A stretch of DNA of 64,000 bases from Pseudomonadota bacterium (lineage in GTDB: Bacteria > Pseudomonadota > Alphaproteobacteria > Rhizobiales > Xanthobacteraceae). A model generated the notes under the pieces. It ran no database searches. It saw nothing but the letters and a program-made list of their open reading frames with translations, and was not told the origin of the DNA. The DNA lies in contig JAFECJ010000021.1 in assembly GCA_018242205.1 (NCBI GenBank), positions 1 through 64,000 on the forward strand, read 5' to 3'. Made by a program: the position numbers and the translations under genes. How positions within the stretch are numbered: position 1 is the first letter of the stretch; each line of letters opens with the position of its first letter. Shown here one piece after another: positions 53,841 to 61,968 of this stretch.

Positions 53841-54202
53841 AACGGCATTTTATGACATGGGCGAGCTTATTTAGCGAAATAGAAGTTCGCAATACCTCCC
53901 AGCGGTCAGTCATAGCGGAACGCATCCCCGGTGTGCATAGAGGCCGAATGGCCCGGTGGGTACTGCCCAACGAGTTCGGCTCGCGCATGGCTCGGAACTA
54001 AGGATGGCATGTTGTAAAATTTCAGTCAGGGATGTGGCGTGCCTAACGCGATCGATGCATGCGTGGCCAGGGCGGCCGTTTCGCCGGAGGTCCGCTTCTG
54101 GCCCAAAGCGGACCTACGCGCGCCACGGCTTTGGTTTGTCTGCTTGGCTAGGTATCTGAAAAAATCAAGGCGGGATTGCTGTGCTCCCCATCTCCCCATG
54201 CC
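53841..54202. other. Intergenic stretch with palindromic repeat
   Basis: No gene seen. It contains the hairpin at 54089-54114, listed separately, and otherwise unremarkable sequence. Confidence 0.5.
54089..54114. repeat. Palindromic intergenic element
   Basis: GGTCCGCTT - 8 nt - AAGCGGACC, perfect 9-bp arms around CTGGCCCA. A degraded relative with the same GGCCCAAA core occurs at about 57073-57110. It resembles a dispersed palindromic unit of alphaproteobacterial genomes. Confidence 0.5.
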
Positions 54203-54502
54203 TCACCAAAAATCCGCTTCCTCGGCAAGGCGTTGCTTGATTTTTGCGCGCAAAGCCTCAAGGTCCAAAATGCACCGAGCGTAGGCGCGCGTTTCCGGAG
54301 TAAATCCGAACTTTTTGCAATACAAATTATTCTCTGCCGAGATTTCAAAATGCTGTTGGGCTTCGTATGCCGCGCGATTATCGGGTATCTTGGGCGCGAT
54401 AACTAAAGCGAAATAGAAAAGAAACGCAATAAGTGCGGCCCAAAGAGCAGCATGCACATTATCATAAACCGAAATTATAATGTCTCGTGTCAATTTTTTC
54501 AT
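54203..54502 (-). CDS. Small membrane protein, hypothetical
   Basis: 99 aa with one TM helix (AALWAALIAFLFYFALVIAP, about 18-37) and a charged C-terminus (CILDLEALRAKIKQRLAEEA). No family recognised. AT-rich relative to neighbours. Confidence 0.6.
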   Translation of the reverse strand: MKKLTRDIIISVYDNVHAALWAALIAFLFYFALVIAPKIPDNRAAYEAQQHFEISAENNLYCKKFGFTPETRAYARCILDLEALRAKIKQRLAEEADFW

Positions 54503-54709
54503 TGAACGCGCTCAAATAGCCGCATGTGTTGCATCGGCAAACAATGTTCACCGCGTTTAACGTAGTGTGAACGGGGACTTAATGCGCTAGCGCCAACCGA
54601 CAGCTTAGCTTTTCGTTGATGCTGAAGCATCCAAACGAGTTGTCGAGGCTCCCCCAAGCGAGTGCAGTCTGAAACTACAATGCTCACTTTGCCTGGGTGG
54701 CGTCCGTAT

Positions 54710-54889
54710 TCACTTCTGAGCGGACGGCATTACGATGTCGCCGCTTCTGTCGCTAATACAAACGCCCTCAACCAGAGAATATCCCTGCGGACAATTCGGC
54801 TGGGAAGCTTTTTGAGCCTTCACCTGAGCCAAATTTGCGAATATTGCCATCGCACCAAATACGATGATCATTCCAATCGTTCGGATCAT
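54710..54889 (-). CDS. Small secreted peptide, hypothetical
   Basis: 59 aa from ATG 54889: signal peptide MIRTIGMIIVFGAMAIFANL ending about AQVKA, and a short mature part with two Cys (NCPQGYSLVEGVCISDRSG), likely one disulfide. The longer frame (54997) overlaps the next gene. Not recognised. Confidence 0.55.
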   Translation of the reverse strand: MIRTIGMIIVFGAMAIFANLAQVKAQKASQPNCPQGYSLVEGVCISDRSGDIVMPSAQK

Positions 54890-54899
54890 TGGATGCACC

Positions 54900-55463
54900 T
54901 CAAGAGCAATTGTGCGCTTTGAATGGGCCAATTTGCGCAGCTGCGTCAGGCTGGGCATCGGTCCGGTCGTGGGCGAGGTTGTTGACCATGTTGGCAAACG
55001 TGTTCAACGCCACGGCGGCAGCGATCTCGACAATCGCGGCATCGTCGAATCCGGCGGCGTAAATGGCGGCGATGTCCGCGTCCGGCACATGCCCGCGTCC
55101 GTCGAGCAATAAGCGCGCAAAGTCGAGCGCGGAGGCGCTCATTCGATCGGCCGAGGTCGCGCGCTGCGCTGCTGCGACTTCGTCGGCAGTTAGGCCGGCT
55201 GCGCGCCCATAGCGAGTATGGCTGGCGAGACAAACATTGCAATTGTTGCCCGCCGCGATGGCGATGGCGACCTGCTCACGCAGGCGCAGTGGCAGAACGC
55301 CGTGTGAGAGCGCATCGCGCAGCGAAAGGTAGCCCGCGAGTGCAGCGGGCGAGTGGGCTAGCACGTGCATCAACGCCGGCACAAAGCCCATCGCGGTTCG
55401 GACCTGATCGAGTAGCGCTTCGCTCCGGCCGGCGGGACGATTTAGCGGTTCGATGCGGGGCAC
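54900..55463 (-). CDS. AhpD/carboxymuconolactone decarboxylase-like peroxidase
   Basis: 187 aa. GTG start 55463 (VPRIEPLNRPAG) has AGGGAGG 8 nt upstream. The AhpD-type catalytic motif is NNCNVCLASHTRYGRAAGLT (C-x-x-C-x-x-x-H). Alkylhydroperoxidase-like proteins reduce peroxides. Divergent with nothing; DUF1330 gene follows upstream. Confidence 0.85.
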   Translation of the reverse strand: MPRIEPLNRPAGRSEALLDQVRTAMGFVPALMHVLAHSPAALAGYLSLRDALSHGVLPLRLREQVAIAIAAGNNCNVCLASHTRYGRAAGLTADEVAAAQRATSADRMSASALDFARLLLDGRGHVPDADIAAIYAAGFDDAAIVEIAAAVALNTFANMVNNLAHDRTDAQPDAAAQIGPFKAHNCS

Positions 55464-55554
55464 GGGGAGCCTCCCTTTGCAGTGGAGACAAACAGTTGAG
55501 GCGGCCGGACGCGGCAGCCTGTTGTTTTGGTTTGGTGGGGTCAGTGCGCCATTT

Positions 55555-55962
55555 TCATTTGGACGGCGGACTGCACGTGGCGCAGCCTTCCACGATGTAT
55601 GACCGGAAATTGGACGACTTGTCGCGCAGCGCGACGAGCTCTGTCTGCTCCGGCGCGTCGTGCCAGGCGTTGGCCTTCGCCAAGCTCTCGAATACGTAGA
55701 TCGCGACACGTGATTTCGTCGGTGCGCCTGCGATCATCTCGATGGCGCCGCCGCGCGCCAGGAAATGGCCGCCGAATCTTTTGATCAACGCGCCCTGGCG
55801 TGTGGCATAAGTCGCGAAGCCGGCCTGATCGGTCACCTGAATCTCGTTGATGACGTAGGCGGGTGCTGGCGGGGCGGCCTGCGCACGGATGCCGTGGATG
55901 GCAGCTGCAACGAATCCCGCCGCGGTGAGTGCCGTTGCGGTCAGTTTGTAGGTTGGCGTCAT
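55555..55962 (-). CDS. DUF1330 family protein with signal peptide
   Basis: 135 aa. N-terminal signal-like segment (KLTATALTAAGFVAAAIHGI) ending at AQAA, then AYVINEIQVTDQAGFATYAT and RVAIYVFESLAKANAWHDAP, the DUF1330 (dimeric alpha-beta barrel) core. C-terminal CATC may bind a metal or form a disulfide. Divergent from the LysR gene at 56089. Confidence 0.85.
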   Translation of the reverse strand: MTPTYKLTATALTAAGFVAAAIHGIRAQAAPPAPAYVINEIQVTDQAGFATYATRQGALIKRFGGHFLARGGAIEMIAGAPTKSRVAIYVFESLAKANAWHDAPEQTELVALRDKSSNFRSYIVEGCATCSPPSK

Positions 55963-56040
55963 GGCGGATCTTCGTTCCGTTGTTCCAGCTTCGGCGAGCG
56001 TGTCTTACGCAGCGGACGGCGCCCTCAATGCCTTGACCGG

Positions 56041-56079
56041 CCTATAATCGGAATAGCCAAAATCTGTATGGACCTATAA
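56041..56079. promoter_or_regulatory. Direct repeat in the DUF1330/LysR divergent region
   Basis: CCTATAA at 56041 and 56073, 32 bp (three helical turns) apart, ending 10 nt before the LysR ATG. Could be two half-sites of the LysR protein; no palindrome of the usual kind is seen. Confidence 0.25.
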
Positions 56080-56088
56080 GATGTACTA

Positions 56089-57054
56089 ATGGCGAAACGT
56101 CTTTCGACCGACTGGGATGCCCGCATCGGCCGCCGCCTCAAGCTGCGCGATCTCCGTATCCTGTTCGCGGTGATGCGGGCCGGCAGCATGGCGAAGGCGG
56201 CGGCACAGCTTGGCATTACCCAGCCCGCCATCTCCCAGGCGGTCGGTGACCTCGAGGCCGCGCTCGGCGTGCGATTGCTCGACCGTGGGCCGCGCGGCGT
56301 CACGACGACGCTGTTCGGCGATGTTCTACTGAAACGCGGTGCCGAAGCCTTCGATGCCCTGAAACAAGGTGTTCGCGAGATCGAATACCTAGCCGATCCG
56401 GGATCGGGCGAAGTCTGGGTGGGGGCTTCGGAGTCTTATATTGCCGGCGGCTATCTCTCCGCCATCGTGGCCAGTCTGGCGCGGCAATATCCGCGCATCG
56501 TCGTCCACATCTCCGAGGCCAATACGGCGGCGCTTGAATTTCAGGAGTTGCGCGCCCGCAAAGTCGATCTGATGCTCGGGCGTATCTCCGGCGAAATCCG
56601 CGACGACGACTTGCGCGTCGAACCGCTCTATGACGAAGCCATCGTAGTGGGGGCGGGCCGCAGCCACCGGTTTGCGCGCCGGCGCAAGCTCGAAATCGCG
56701 GAACTTGCCGACGAGTCCTGGATCCTCGCGCCGCCGAATACGGTTGTGCGCGACCTGGTTGGTAGCGCGTTCGGGGCGTCAAAAATGGAGCCGCCGCGCC
56801 TCAGCGTCACCACCTATTCCATGCAGTTGCGCATGCAACTCTTGGCGACAGGCGGCTACGTCTCGCCGGTACCGGCGTCGCTTTTGCACTACAACGCCGA
56901 ACGCTGGTCGCTGTGCGCACTTCCGGTCGCGCTTGGTAAGCCACTACCTGTCGTTGTCGTCACTCTCAAGGAACGTACGCTCAGTCCAGTGGCCGCATTG
57001 TTTATCGATCACGCGCGCACCGTCACCAAGGAGCTGCGCCGCATCTCGCGCTGA
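56089..57054 (+). CDS. LysR family transcriptional regulator
   Basis: 321 aa. HTH: RDLRILFAVMRAGSMAKAAA, QLGITQPAISQAVGDLEAAL. Effector domain with WVGASESYIAGGYLSAIVAS. Divergent from the DUF1330 gene, which it probably controls. Inducer unknown. The 235 nt that follow (57055-57289) hold only a short frame starting at 57240 and the degraded palindrome. Confidence 0.9.
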   Translation: MAKRLSTDWDARIGRRLKLRDLRILFAVMRAGSMAKAAAQLGITQPAISQAVGDLEAALGVRLLDRGPRGVTTTLFGDVLLKRGAEAFDALKQGVREIEYLADPGSGEVWVGASESYIAGGYLSAIVASLARQYPRIVVHISEANTAALEFQELRARKVDLMLGRISGEIRDDDLRVEPLYDEAIVVGAGRSHRFARRRKLEIAELADESWILAPPNTVVRDLVGSAFGASKMEPPRLSVTTYSMQLRMQLLATGGYVSPVPASLLHYNAERWSLCALPVALGKPLPVVVVTLKERTLSPVAALFIDHARTVTKELRRISR

Positions 57055-57289
57055 CGTGACCGATAATGCCGAGTCCGCTGGTTATGGCCGGATATGGCCC
57101 AAATCGGACGTCGCCCGAATCGGTACCCTTGGGCTGGGGCTAGCACCAGGCCCGCAGGCGGAACATCTTACGGCCAGCGGGGTGGGCGCCGGCCCAATTC
57201 AGGCTAGCGACCGCTTCCAGAATAGAGAAGTTTGTTTGCATGAGCACTCCCACCGCCACTTTTCCGGATCGTTCCGGACGCAGCTTCGG

Positions 57290-58066
57290 TCACCGCAAAG
57301 CCTGCACGCTCGTGGCGATGCTGCTGCCGAGCGCCGTCATTGCCGGCACATAGCGCGCGGCGATCTCCTCGGGCCGGACAGCCGACTTGAAATACGTCAT
57401 TCCGGCCGTCGCCAGCACCTTGTTGTCGACGATGATGGGCACCGCGATGGTGCCGGACGAGCGCGGCTCGACTAGCGGATCGCGTTCGGCATGGCCCTGG
57501 CGGCGGACCGCCGACAACATCGCCAAGGTCCGCGCCCGGTCGCGGGCCGGCGCGTCCTCGGCTTCCGGTGATTTCGTCAGCATGTCGATGAGGTCGCGGC
57601 GCTCCTGTGACGGGCAGAACGCGACGTAGGCGCGGCCCAGCGCGCGGCCGAGCAGGCTCAGCCGCGTGTTGACGGTCGCGTGGAACGGCGACACCGGGCT
57701 ATCCGGAATCGTGCTGAATCGGATCGCCATCGACAGCCCGTCGCGCACGGCGATCGCCACCGGCCACTGATGCTGGCGCGTGAAGGCGATGGCCCAAGGC
57801 CGCGCCGCCTCGACCACCAGCGGATCGCCGCGGAATCCATTGCTCAGCGACTTGACGCGCGAGGCAACGGCGTAACCGCCTTGCCGCCGGTCGTTGACGA
57901 CGTAACCCATAACGCACAGCGATTTCAGCAGCCGCACCAGCGTGGATTTCGGCAGCGACGTCGTCTTGTGCAGCGTGGCGAGCGAGACGACACGATGACG
58001 ATTCAGTTCCTCAAGCAGGCGCAGCGTGCGCGCCGCGGCCTCGACGGTCTCGGTCTTCAGCGGCAT
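57290..58066 (-). CDS. IclR family transcriptional regulator
   Basis: 258 aa from ATG 58066 (58081 also possible). N-terminal winged HTH (TLRLLEELNRHRVVSLATLH, KTTSLPKSTLVRLLKSLCVM) and C-terminal effector domain with RRQGHAERDPLVEPRSSGTI. Divergent from the Bug binding-protein gene; a palindrome (58155-58173) lies between. Likely controls uptake and degradation of the Bug ligand. Confidence 0.92.
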   Translation of the reverse strand: MPLKTETVEAAARTLRLLEELNRHRVVSLATLHKTTSLPKSTLVRLLKSLCVMGYVVNDRRQGGYAVASRVKSLSNGFRGDPLVVEAARPWAIAFTRQHQWPVAIAVRDGLSMAIRFSTIPDSPVSPFHATVNTRLSLLGRALGRAYVAFCPSQERRDLIDMLTKSPEAEDAPARDRARTLAMLSAVRRQGHAERDPLVEPRSSGTIAVPIIVDNKVLATAGMTYFKSAVRPEEIAARYVPAMTALGSSIATSVQALR

Positions 58067-58154
58067 GACCCTAAATTCCACCCTGCGGAACGCGGTCGAT
58101 TACCTATGGCAAAGTCCGGCAGTGGCTGCAAACAATAAGCGACAGCAAAACCGT

Positions 58155-58173
58155 CGTTTCGTTATGCGGAACG
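58155..58173. promoter_or_regulatory. IclR-type operator candidate
   Basis: CGTTTCG-TTATG-CGGAACG, arms complementary apart from one position. It sits 24 nt before the Bug ATG in the divergent region with the IclR gene. The TTCCG-N5-CGGAA form is similar to several IclR-family sites. Confidence 0.45.
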
Positions 58174-58196
58174 GGGAGAAAATCCGGGAGGAGCAC

Positions 58197-59162
58197 ATGA
58201 GACGATTGCTGCAGCTTTGCGCCGCGCTTTGCCTGAGCCTGTCCTGCGTCGCCGCCTTGGCGCAGGATCATTGGCCGAGCCGGACGGTTACGCTGGTGGT
58301 GCCGTTTCCGGCCGGCGGCAATGCCGACATCATCGCGCGTGAGATTGCGCAGGCGCTTCAGGAGAAGCTCGGTCAGACGGTGATCGTGGAGAACCGGTCC
58401 GGCGCCGGCGGCAATATCGGCGGCGCTTTCGTCGCCAAGGCCAAGCCGGACGGCTACACCTTTTTGTTCGCGACGCCGGCGCCGGCGGCGCTGAACAAGT
58501 TGATGTACGCATCGATGCAATACGATCCGGCGCAGGACTTCGCGCCGGTCGTGCTGGTATCGAAATCGCCGCTGATCGTCGTGGCTAAGCCGGGCGGCTT
58601 CAAAACGCTGAAGGAACTGCTCGACTTCGCCAAGGCCAATCCCGGCAAGGTCAATATCGGTCATCCGGGCAAGGGCACGCTCGGCCACATCACCACGGTG
58701 TTCCTGCAGAAGCTCGGCAACGTGAGGGTGACCGACGTGCCTTATCGCGGCACCGCGCCGCTGATGACGGATCTGCTCGGTGGACACATCGACGTCGCCA
58801 TCGACTTCATGACCACCTATGTGCCGCTCGTCAAAGAGAACAAGCTCAACGCCCTGGCCGTGACGACGACGACGCCGTCGTTCCAGTTGCCCGCCGTGCC
58901 GACGGCGACATCGGTCGGTTTGCCGGGCTTCGATGCCTCGGCCTGGTATGCGGTGCTGGCACCTAAGGACGCGCCGAAGGAGGCCGTCGACAAGGTCAAT
59001 GCGGTCGTCAATGCCTGGCTGAAGAGCGAGACCGGCCAGAAGAGCTTGCGGCAGAACGGGATGGACGCGATCGGCGGATCGCCGGCCGATCTCAAGGCCT
59101 TCATCGATAACGAGCTGACGAAGTGGGCGCCGCTCATCAAGGATGCCAATATACGGCTCTGA
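58197..59162 (+). CDS. Bug family tripartite tricarboxylate transporter binding protein
   Basis: 321 aa. ATG 58197 with GGGAGGAG upstream; signal peptide RRLLQLCAALCLSLSCVAAL. Motifs DHWPSRTVTLVVPFPAGGNA, DIIAREIAQALQEKLGQTVI and GAGGNIGGAFVAKAKPDGYT are standard for BctC/Bug (DctP-type fold) proteins binding carboxylates. No tctAB membrane genes adjacent, as common for Bug orphans. Followed by a terminator and the BKACE gene. Confidence 0.93.
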   Translation: MRRLLQLCAALCLSLSCVAALAQDHWPSRTVTLVVPFPAGGNADIIAREIAQALQEKLGQTVIVENRSGAGGNIGGAFVAKAKPDGYTFLFATPAPAALNKLMYASMQYDPAQDFAPVVLVSKSPLIVVAKPGGFKTLKELLDFAKANPGKVNIGHPGKGTLGHITTVFLQKLGNVRVTDVPYRGTAPLMTDLLGGHIDVAIDFMTTYVPLVKENKLNALAVTTTTPSFQLPAVPTATSVGLPGFDASAWYAVLAPKDAPKEAVDKVNAVVNAWLKSETGQKSLRQNGMDAIGGSPADLKAFIDNELTKWAPLIKDANIRL

Positions 59163-59188
59163 ATCGCGCGCTCGTTGATCCTCCCGTT

Positions 59189-59225
59189 GACGCGGCGGCG
59201 AATGATCGTCGCCGCGTCTTCTTTT
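59189..59225 (+). terminator. Rho-independent terminator after the Bug gene
   Basis: 13-bp stem (GACGCGGCGGCGA / TCGTCGCCGCGTC, one G-U pair) with 4-nt ATGA loop, followed by TTCTTTT. It separates the Bug gene from the BKACE gene, 27 nt after the stop. Confidence 0.75.
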
Positions 59226-59244
59226 CACAGAGGCCTGGAAACTC

Positions 59245-60138
59245 ATGGCAAGCCTGACCTTCATCACCTGCGCCGTCACCGGCAACCACACCACCCGCGC
59301 GCAGAACCCGAACCTGCCGGTCACGCCCAATGAAATCGCCGAAGCGGCTCTATCCGCGGCCGAAGCCGGCGCCGCGATCGCACACATACATGTGCGCGAT
59401 CCGCAGACCGCCGCGCCGTCGATGAAGCTGGAGCATTACGAAGACGTCGTCGCGCAGATCCGGCGCGCCAATCCGGCGTTGATCATCAACCTGACAACGG
59501 GGCCGGGCGGCCGCTATCAGCCATCGCCGGACGATCCGCGTGTGCCGGGGCCGAAGACGACCTTGACCACCGCCGAGAAACGCGTCGCGCATATCAGCGC
59601 CATCCGTCCCGACATCGCCACGCTCGACCTCAACACCATGGTGTTCGGCGGCGAGGTCGTCATCAACGCGCCGGACAGCGTGCGCAAGATGGCGGCGGCG
59701 ATGCGGGCCGCCAACGTGCTGCCGGAGCTGGAGCTGTTCGATTCCGGCGACATTCAATTCGCGAATGATCTGATCAAGGAGGGCACGCTGGCACCAAGGC
59801 CTCTGTGCTCGATCGTGATGGGCATCAAATACGGCTTCAAGCCGGTCCCTGAGACCTTGCTTTATGCGCGCGGCCTGATGCCGGAGGGCGCGATCTGGAC
59901 CGGCTTCGGCACCGGCCGCATGGCCTTTCCGATGGTGGCGCAGTCGTTCCTCGCCGGCGGCTGCGTGCGCGTCGGTCTGGAAGACGCGGTCTATCTGTCG
60001 GCCGGCCAGCTTGCGCCGTCGAACGCAGAGATGGTGGTCAAGGCCAAGCGCATCGTCGAGGATCTCGGCGGTGTCATTGCCTCGTCGCACGAGGTGAGGG
60101 CGCTGCTGAAACTGCCGCCGACCAACGCCGCAAGGTGA
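59245..60138 (+). CDS. 3-keto-5-aminohexanoate cleavage enzyme family protein (BKACE)
   Basis: 297 aa zinc enzyme that condenses beta-keto acids with acetyl-CoA. It begins MASLTFITCAVTGNHTTRAQ and carries the metal-site region AAIAHIHVRDPQTAAPSMKL (H-x-H) and PELELFDSGDIQFANDLIKE; the C-terminus is GCVRVGLEDAVYLSAGQLAP. GAAACTC precedes the ATG. With the IclR and Bug genes it suggests catabolism of a beta-keto carboxylate. Substrate cannot be read. Confidence 0.93.
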   Translation: MASLTFITCAVTGNHTTRAQNPNLPVTPNEIAEAALSAAEAGAAIAHIHVRDPQTAAPSMKLEHYEDVVAQIRRANPALIINLTTGPGGRYQPSPDDPRVPGPKTTLTTAEKRVAHISAIRPDIATLDLNTMVFGGEVVINAPDSVRKMAAAMRAANVLPELELFDSGDIQFANDLIKEGTLAPRPLCSIVMGIKYGFKPVPETLLYARGLMPEGAIWTGFGTGRMAFPMVAQSFLAGGCVRVGLEDAVYLSAGQLAPSNAEMVVKAKRIVEDLGGVIASSHEVRALLKLPPTNAAR

Positions 60139-60164
60139 GGGGAACTCGCCCCCGCGCGCGGTGG

Positions 60165-60178
60165 TCAGACCGGTCTGA
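60165..60178. promoter_or_regulatory. 14-bp perfect palindrome downstream of BKACE
   Basis: TCAGACCGGTCTGA, inside GGTCAGACCGGTCTGAGG. GGTCAGACC resembles FadR-type GntR sites, but no GntR gene is in the window. Could also be a decayed terminator stem; no T-run follows. Confidence 0.3.
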
Positions 60179-60266
60179 GGCGGGGTTGTGGCGACGCTCA
60201 GTTTCGAGAGACGGCATAACACTATAACAAGATTGAAATATATCAGACATTGACATTCCAATTCCA

Positions 60267-60287
60267 ATTTGGAAAAGTTTTCCAAAT
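60267..60287. promoter_or_regulatory. IclR autoregulatory operator candidate (10-bp perfect palindrome)
   Basis: Inner arms TTTGGAAAA-G-TTTTCCAAA, perfect with one extra A/T pair outside, ending 5 nt before the IclR ATG at 60293. A partial copy of the half-site (ATTCCAATT) lies just upstream. AT-rich region suited to a promoter. Confidence 0.6.
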
Positions 60288-60292
60288 AGGGG

Positions 60293-61141
60293 ATGGAAAC
60301 GCGACTCATGTCGGTCGTCGCGATCGAGCGTTGTCTGCAGCTCATCGAGGTTCTCGCCGGCGAGGCAGAGCCGGTCGAATTGTCGGTGCTGGCGAGCCGG
60401 CTCCGCATGCCGGTCAGCGCCGTCCACCGTACGCTGACGACCTTGGTGAAATCCGGCTGGGTGGTGCAGGCCGAGGCGGGCCAGGCCTATGCGCTGTCGC
60501 TGCGACTGAGCACGCTCGCCTTTCGTAATCTCGACGTCCGTGCCGTGCCCGACATCGTCCAGGAAATTCTCGACCGGCTGGCGCGCCGCACGCATGAGTA
60601 TTGCCGCCTCGCCATTGTCGAACACGAAGACCTAGTCTGGGTGGCCCGCGCGCAGGGCGCCACCACTGGGCTGCGCTACGACCCAGACATGGGCCAGGAA
60701 ATCGTTCTGCACGCCACTGCCAACGGCAAGGCCTGGCTCTCGACCCTGCCGGAAAACGAAGCTCTGCGCATCGTCTGCGCCCGCGGCTTCGGCGCGAGGC
60801 GCGCGCTGGGACCACGCGTCATTGGCGACGTCGACGATTTGCGGCGGCATCTCGGCGAGACGCGCGCGCGCGGCTATGCCGTCGCCGTCGATGAAGCGGA
60901 GCCCGGAACGGCGGCGATCGCCGTGCCGTTCCATGCCGATACCGAGGCCGGTTCGCCGGTCGTCGGTACCATCAGCATTGCCGGGCCGTTGATGCGGATC
61001 ACACCCGACCGTTACGACGATCTGAGCCGCGAACTGCATGCCACCGCCGCCGAGGTGTCGGCCGTGTGGCCGACCCGAATCCGCCAGCGTGGCGGGGCGC
61101 GCATGAACAGCCCGCAGGGCCGGCGCATGGTGATCGCATGA
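60293..61141 (+). CDS. IclR family transcriptional regulator (ABC operon)
   Basis: 282 aa. N-terminal HTH with RLRMPVSAVHRTLTTLVKSG and effector domain RLAIVEHEDLVWVARAQGAT. A start at M6 (60308) is possible. Its stop overlaps the permease start (ATGA), so regulator and importer form one operon. The perfect palindrome before it suggests autorepression. Confidence 0.92.
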   Translation: METRLMSVVAIERCLQLIEVLAGEAEPVELSVLASRLRMPVSAVHRTLTTLVKSGWVVQAEAGQAYALSLRLSTLAFRNLDVRAVPDIVQEILDRLARRTHEYCRLAIVEHEDLVWVARAQGATTGLRYDPDMGQEIVLHATANGKAWLSTLPENEALRIVCARGFGARRALGPRVIGDVDDLRRHLGETRARGYAVAVDEAEPGTAAIAVPFHADTEAGSPVVGTISIAGPLMRITPDRYDDLSRELHATAAEVSAVWPTRIRQRGGARMNSPQGRRMVIA

Positions 61142-61917
61142 ACCAGGCGCGCGCCACCATGACGCCGTACCGGATCGCGGTTCGCATCGCCGAACCGGCA
61201 TTTTGGTTCACCTGCCTGTTGCTGCTGTGGCAGGTTCTGGTGCGCGCCCTCGATGTGCCGTTATTCGTGTTGCCGGCGCCGTCGGATTTTCTCTACCGCA
61301 TCGTGACCGATCATCAGCGTCTGCTGCACGAAGGTCTGATCACCGCCCGGCTCGTGATCTACGGCTTCATCGCCGGCGCCATTCCCGGCGTCGTGCTCGG
61401 CTACTTGATCGCGAATGTCCGCCTGTTCGAACAATTGCTTTATCCGCTGTTCGTCTTCATCCAGGGCATGCCGAAGATCACGCTGGCGCCGCTGATGTTG
61501 GTCTGGTTCGGGTATTCGACGTTCCCGAAGATCCTGCTCACCGCGATGATCACGTTCTTCCCGGTGCTGGTCGACAGTGTCGCCGGCTTCAAGTCGGTCG
61601 ACCCGCGGCTTTACTATCTCAGCCGGTCCACCGGCGCCTCGCGCTGGCAGACATTCTGGAAGATCCAGTTGCCCTCGGCGGCGCCCAGCATCTTCTCCGG
61701 ATTCAAGATCACCATCGTGGTGGCAGTGACAGTGGTCATCGTCGTCGAATGGCTCAATTCCAATAACGGCCTGGGCTACATCGTGCTGCGCGCCATGGAT
61801 GCGCACGATACCGCGCTCATTTTTGCGACCCTCGTGGTCGCTTCCATGATTGGCGTCCTCCTGAGTTACGCCATCGTGGTCATCGAGCGGGTCGCCATAC
61901 CCTGGCGACGGCATTGA
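61138..61917 (+). CDS. ABC transporter permease (SsuC/TauC-like), first
   Basis: 259 aa, six or so TM helices; the EAA loop is LSRSTGASRWQTFWKIQLPS, with AAPSIFSGFKI. ATG 61138 overlaps the IclR stop. With the second permease at 63055 it may form a heterodimer. Ligand class: NMT1/SsuA-like, i.e. pyrimidine, sulfonate or aromatic; not determinable. Confidence 0.9.
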   Translation: MNQARATMTPYRIAVRIAEPAFWFTCLLLLWQVLVRALDVPLFVLPAPSDFLYRIVTDHQRLLHEGLITARLVIYGFIAGAIPGVVLGYLIANVRLFEQLLYPLFVFIQGMPKITLAPLMLVWFGYSTFPKILLTAMITFFPVLVDSVAGFKSVDPRLYYLSRSTGASRWQTFWKIQLPSAAPSIFSGFKITIVVAVTVVIVVEWLNSNNGLGYIVLRAMDAHDTALIFATLVVASMIGVLLSYAIVVIERVAIPWRRH

Positions 61918-61968
61918 ACCATACGACTGACGGCCAAGATTAAAACGTGAAAACATAGGGAGGTAACC

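Noticed and set aside
57240-57353. Short frame of 37 codons beginning MSTPTATFPDRSGRSFGHR
   Set aside because: It looks like the start of a gene but ends inside the antisense end of the IclR gene; too short to support without homology, possibly a gene remnant.
58104-59387. Antisense frame of about 427 codons over the Bug gene
   Set aside because: Arg-rich shadow; Bug motifs and signal peptide on the plus strand.
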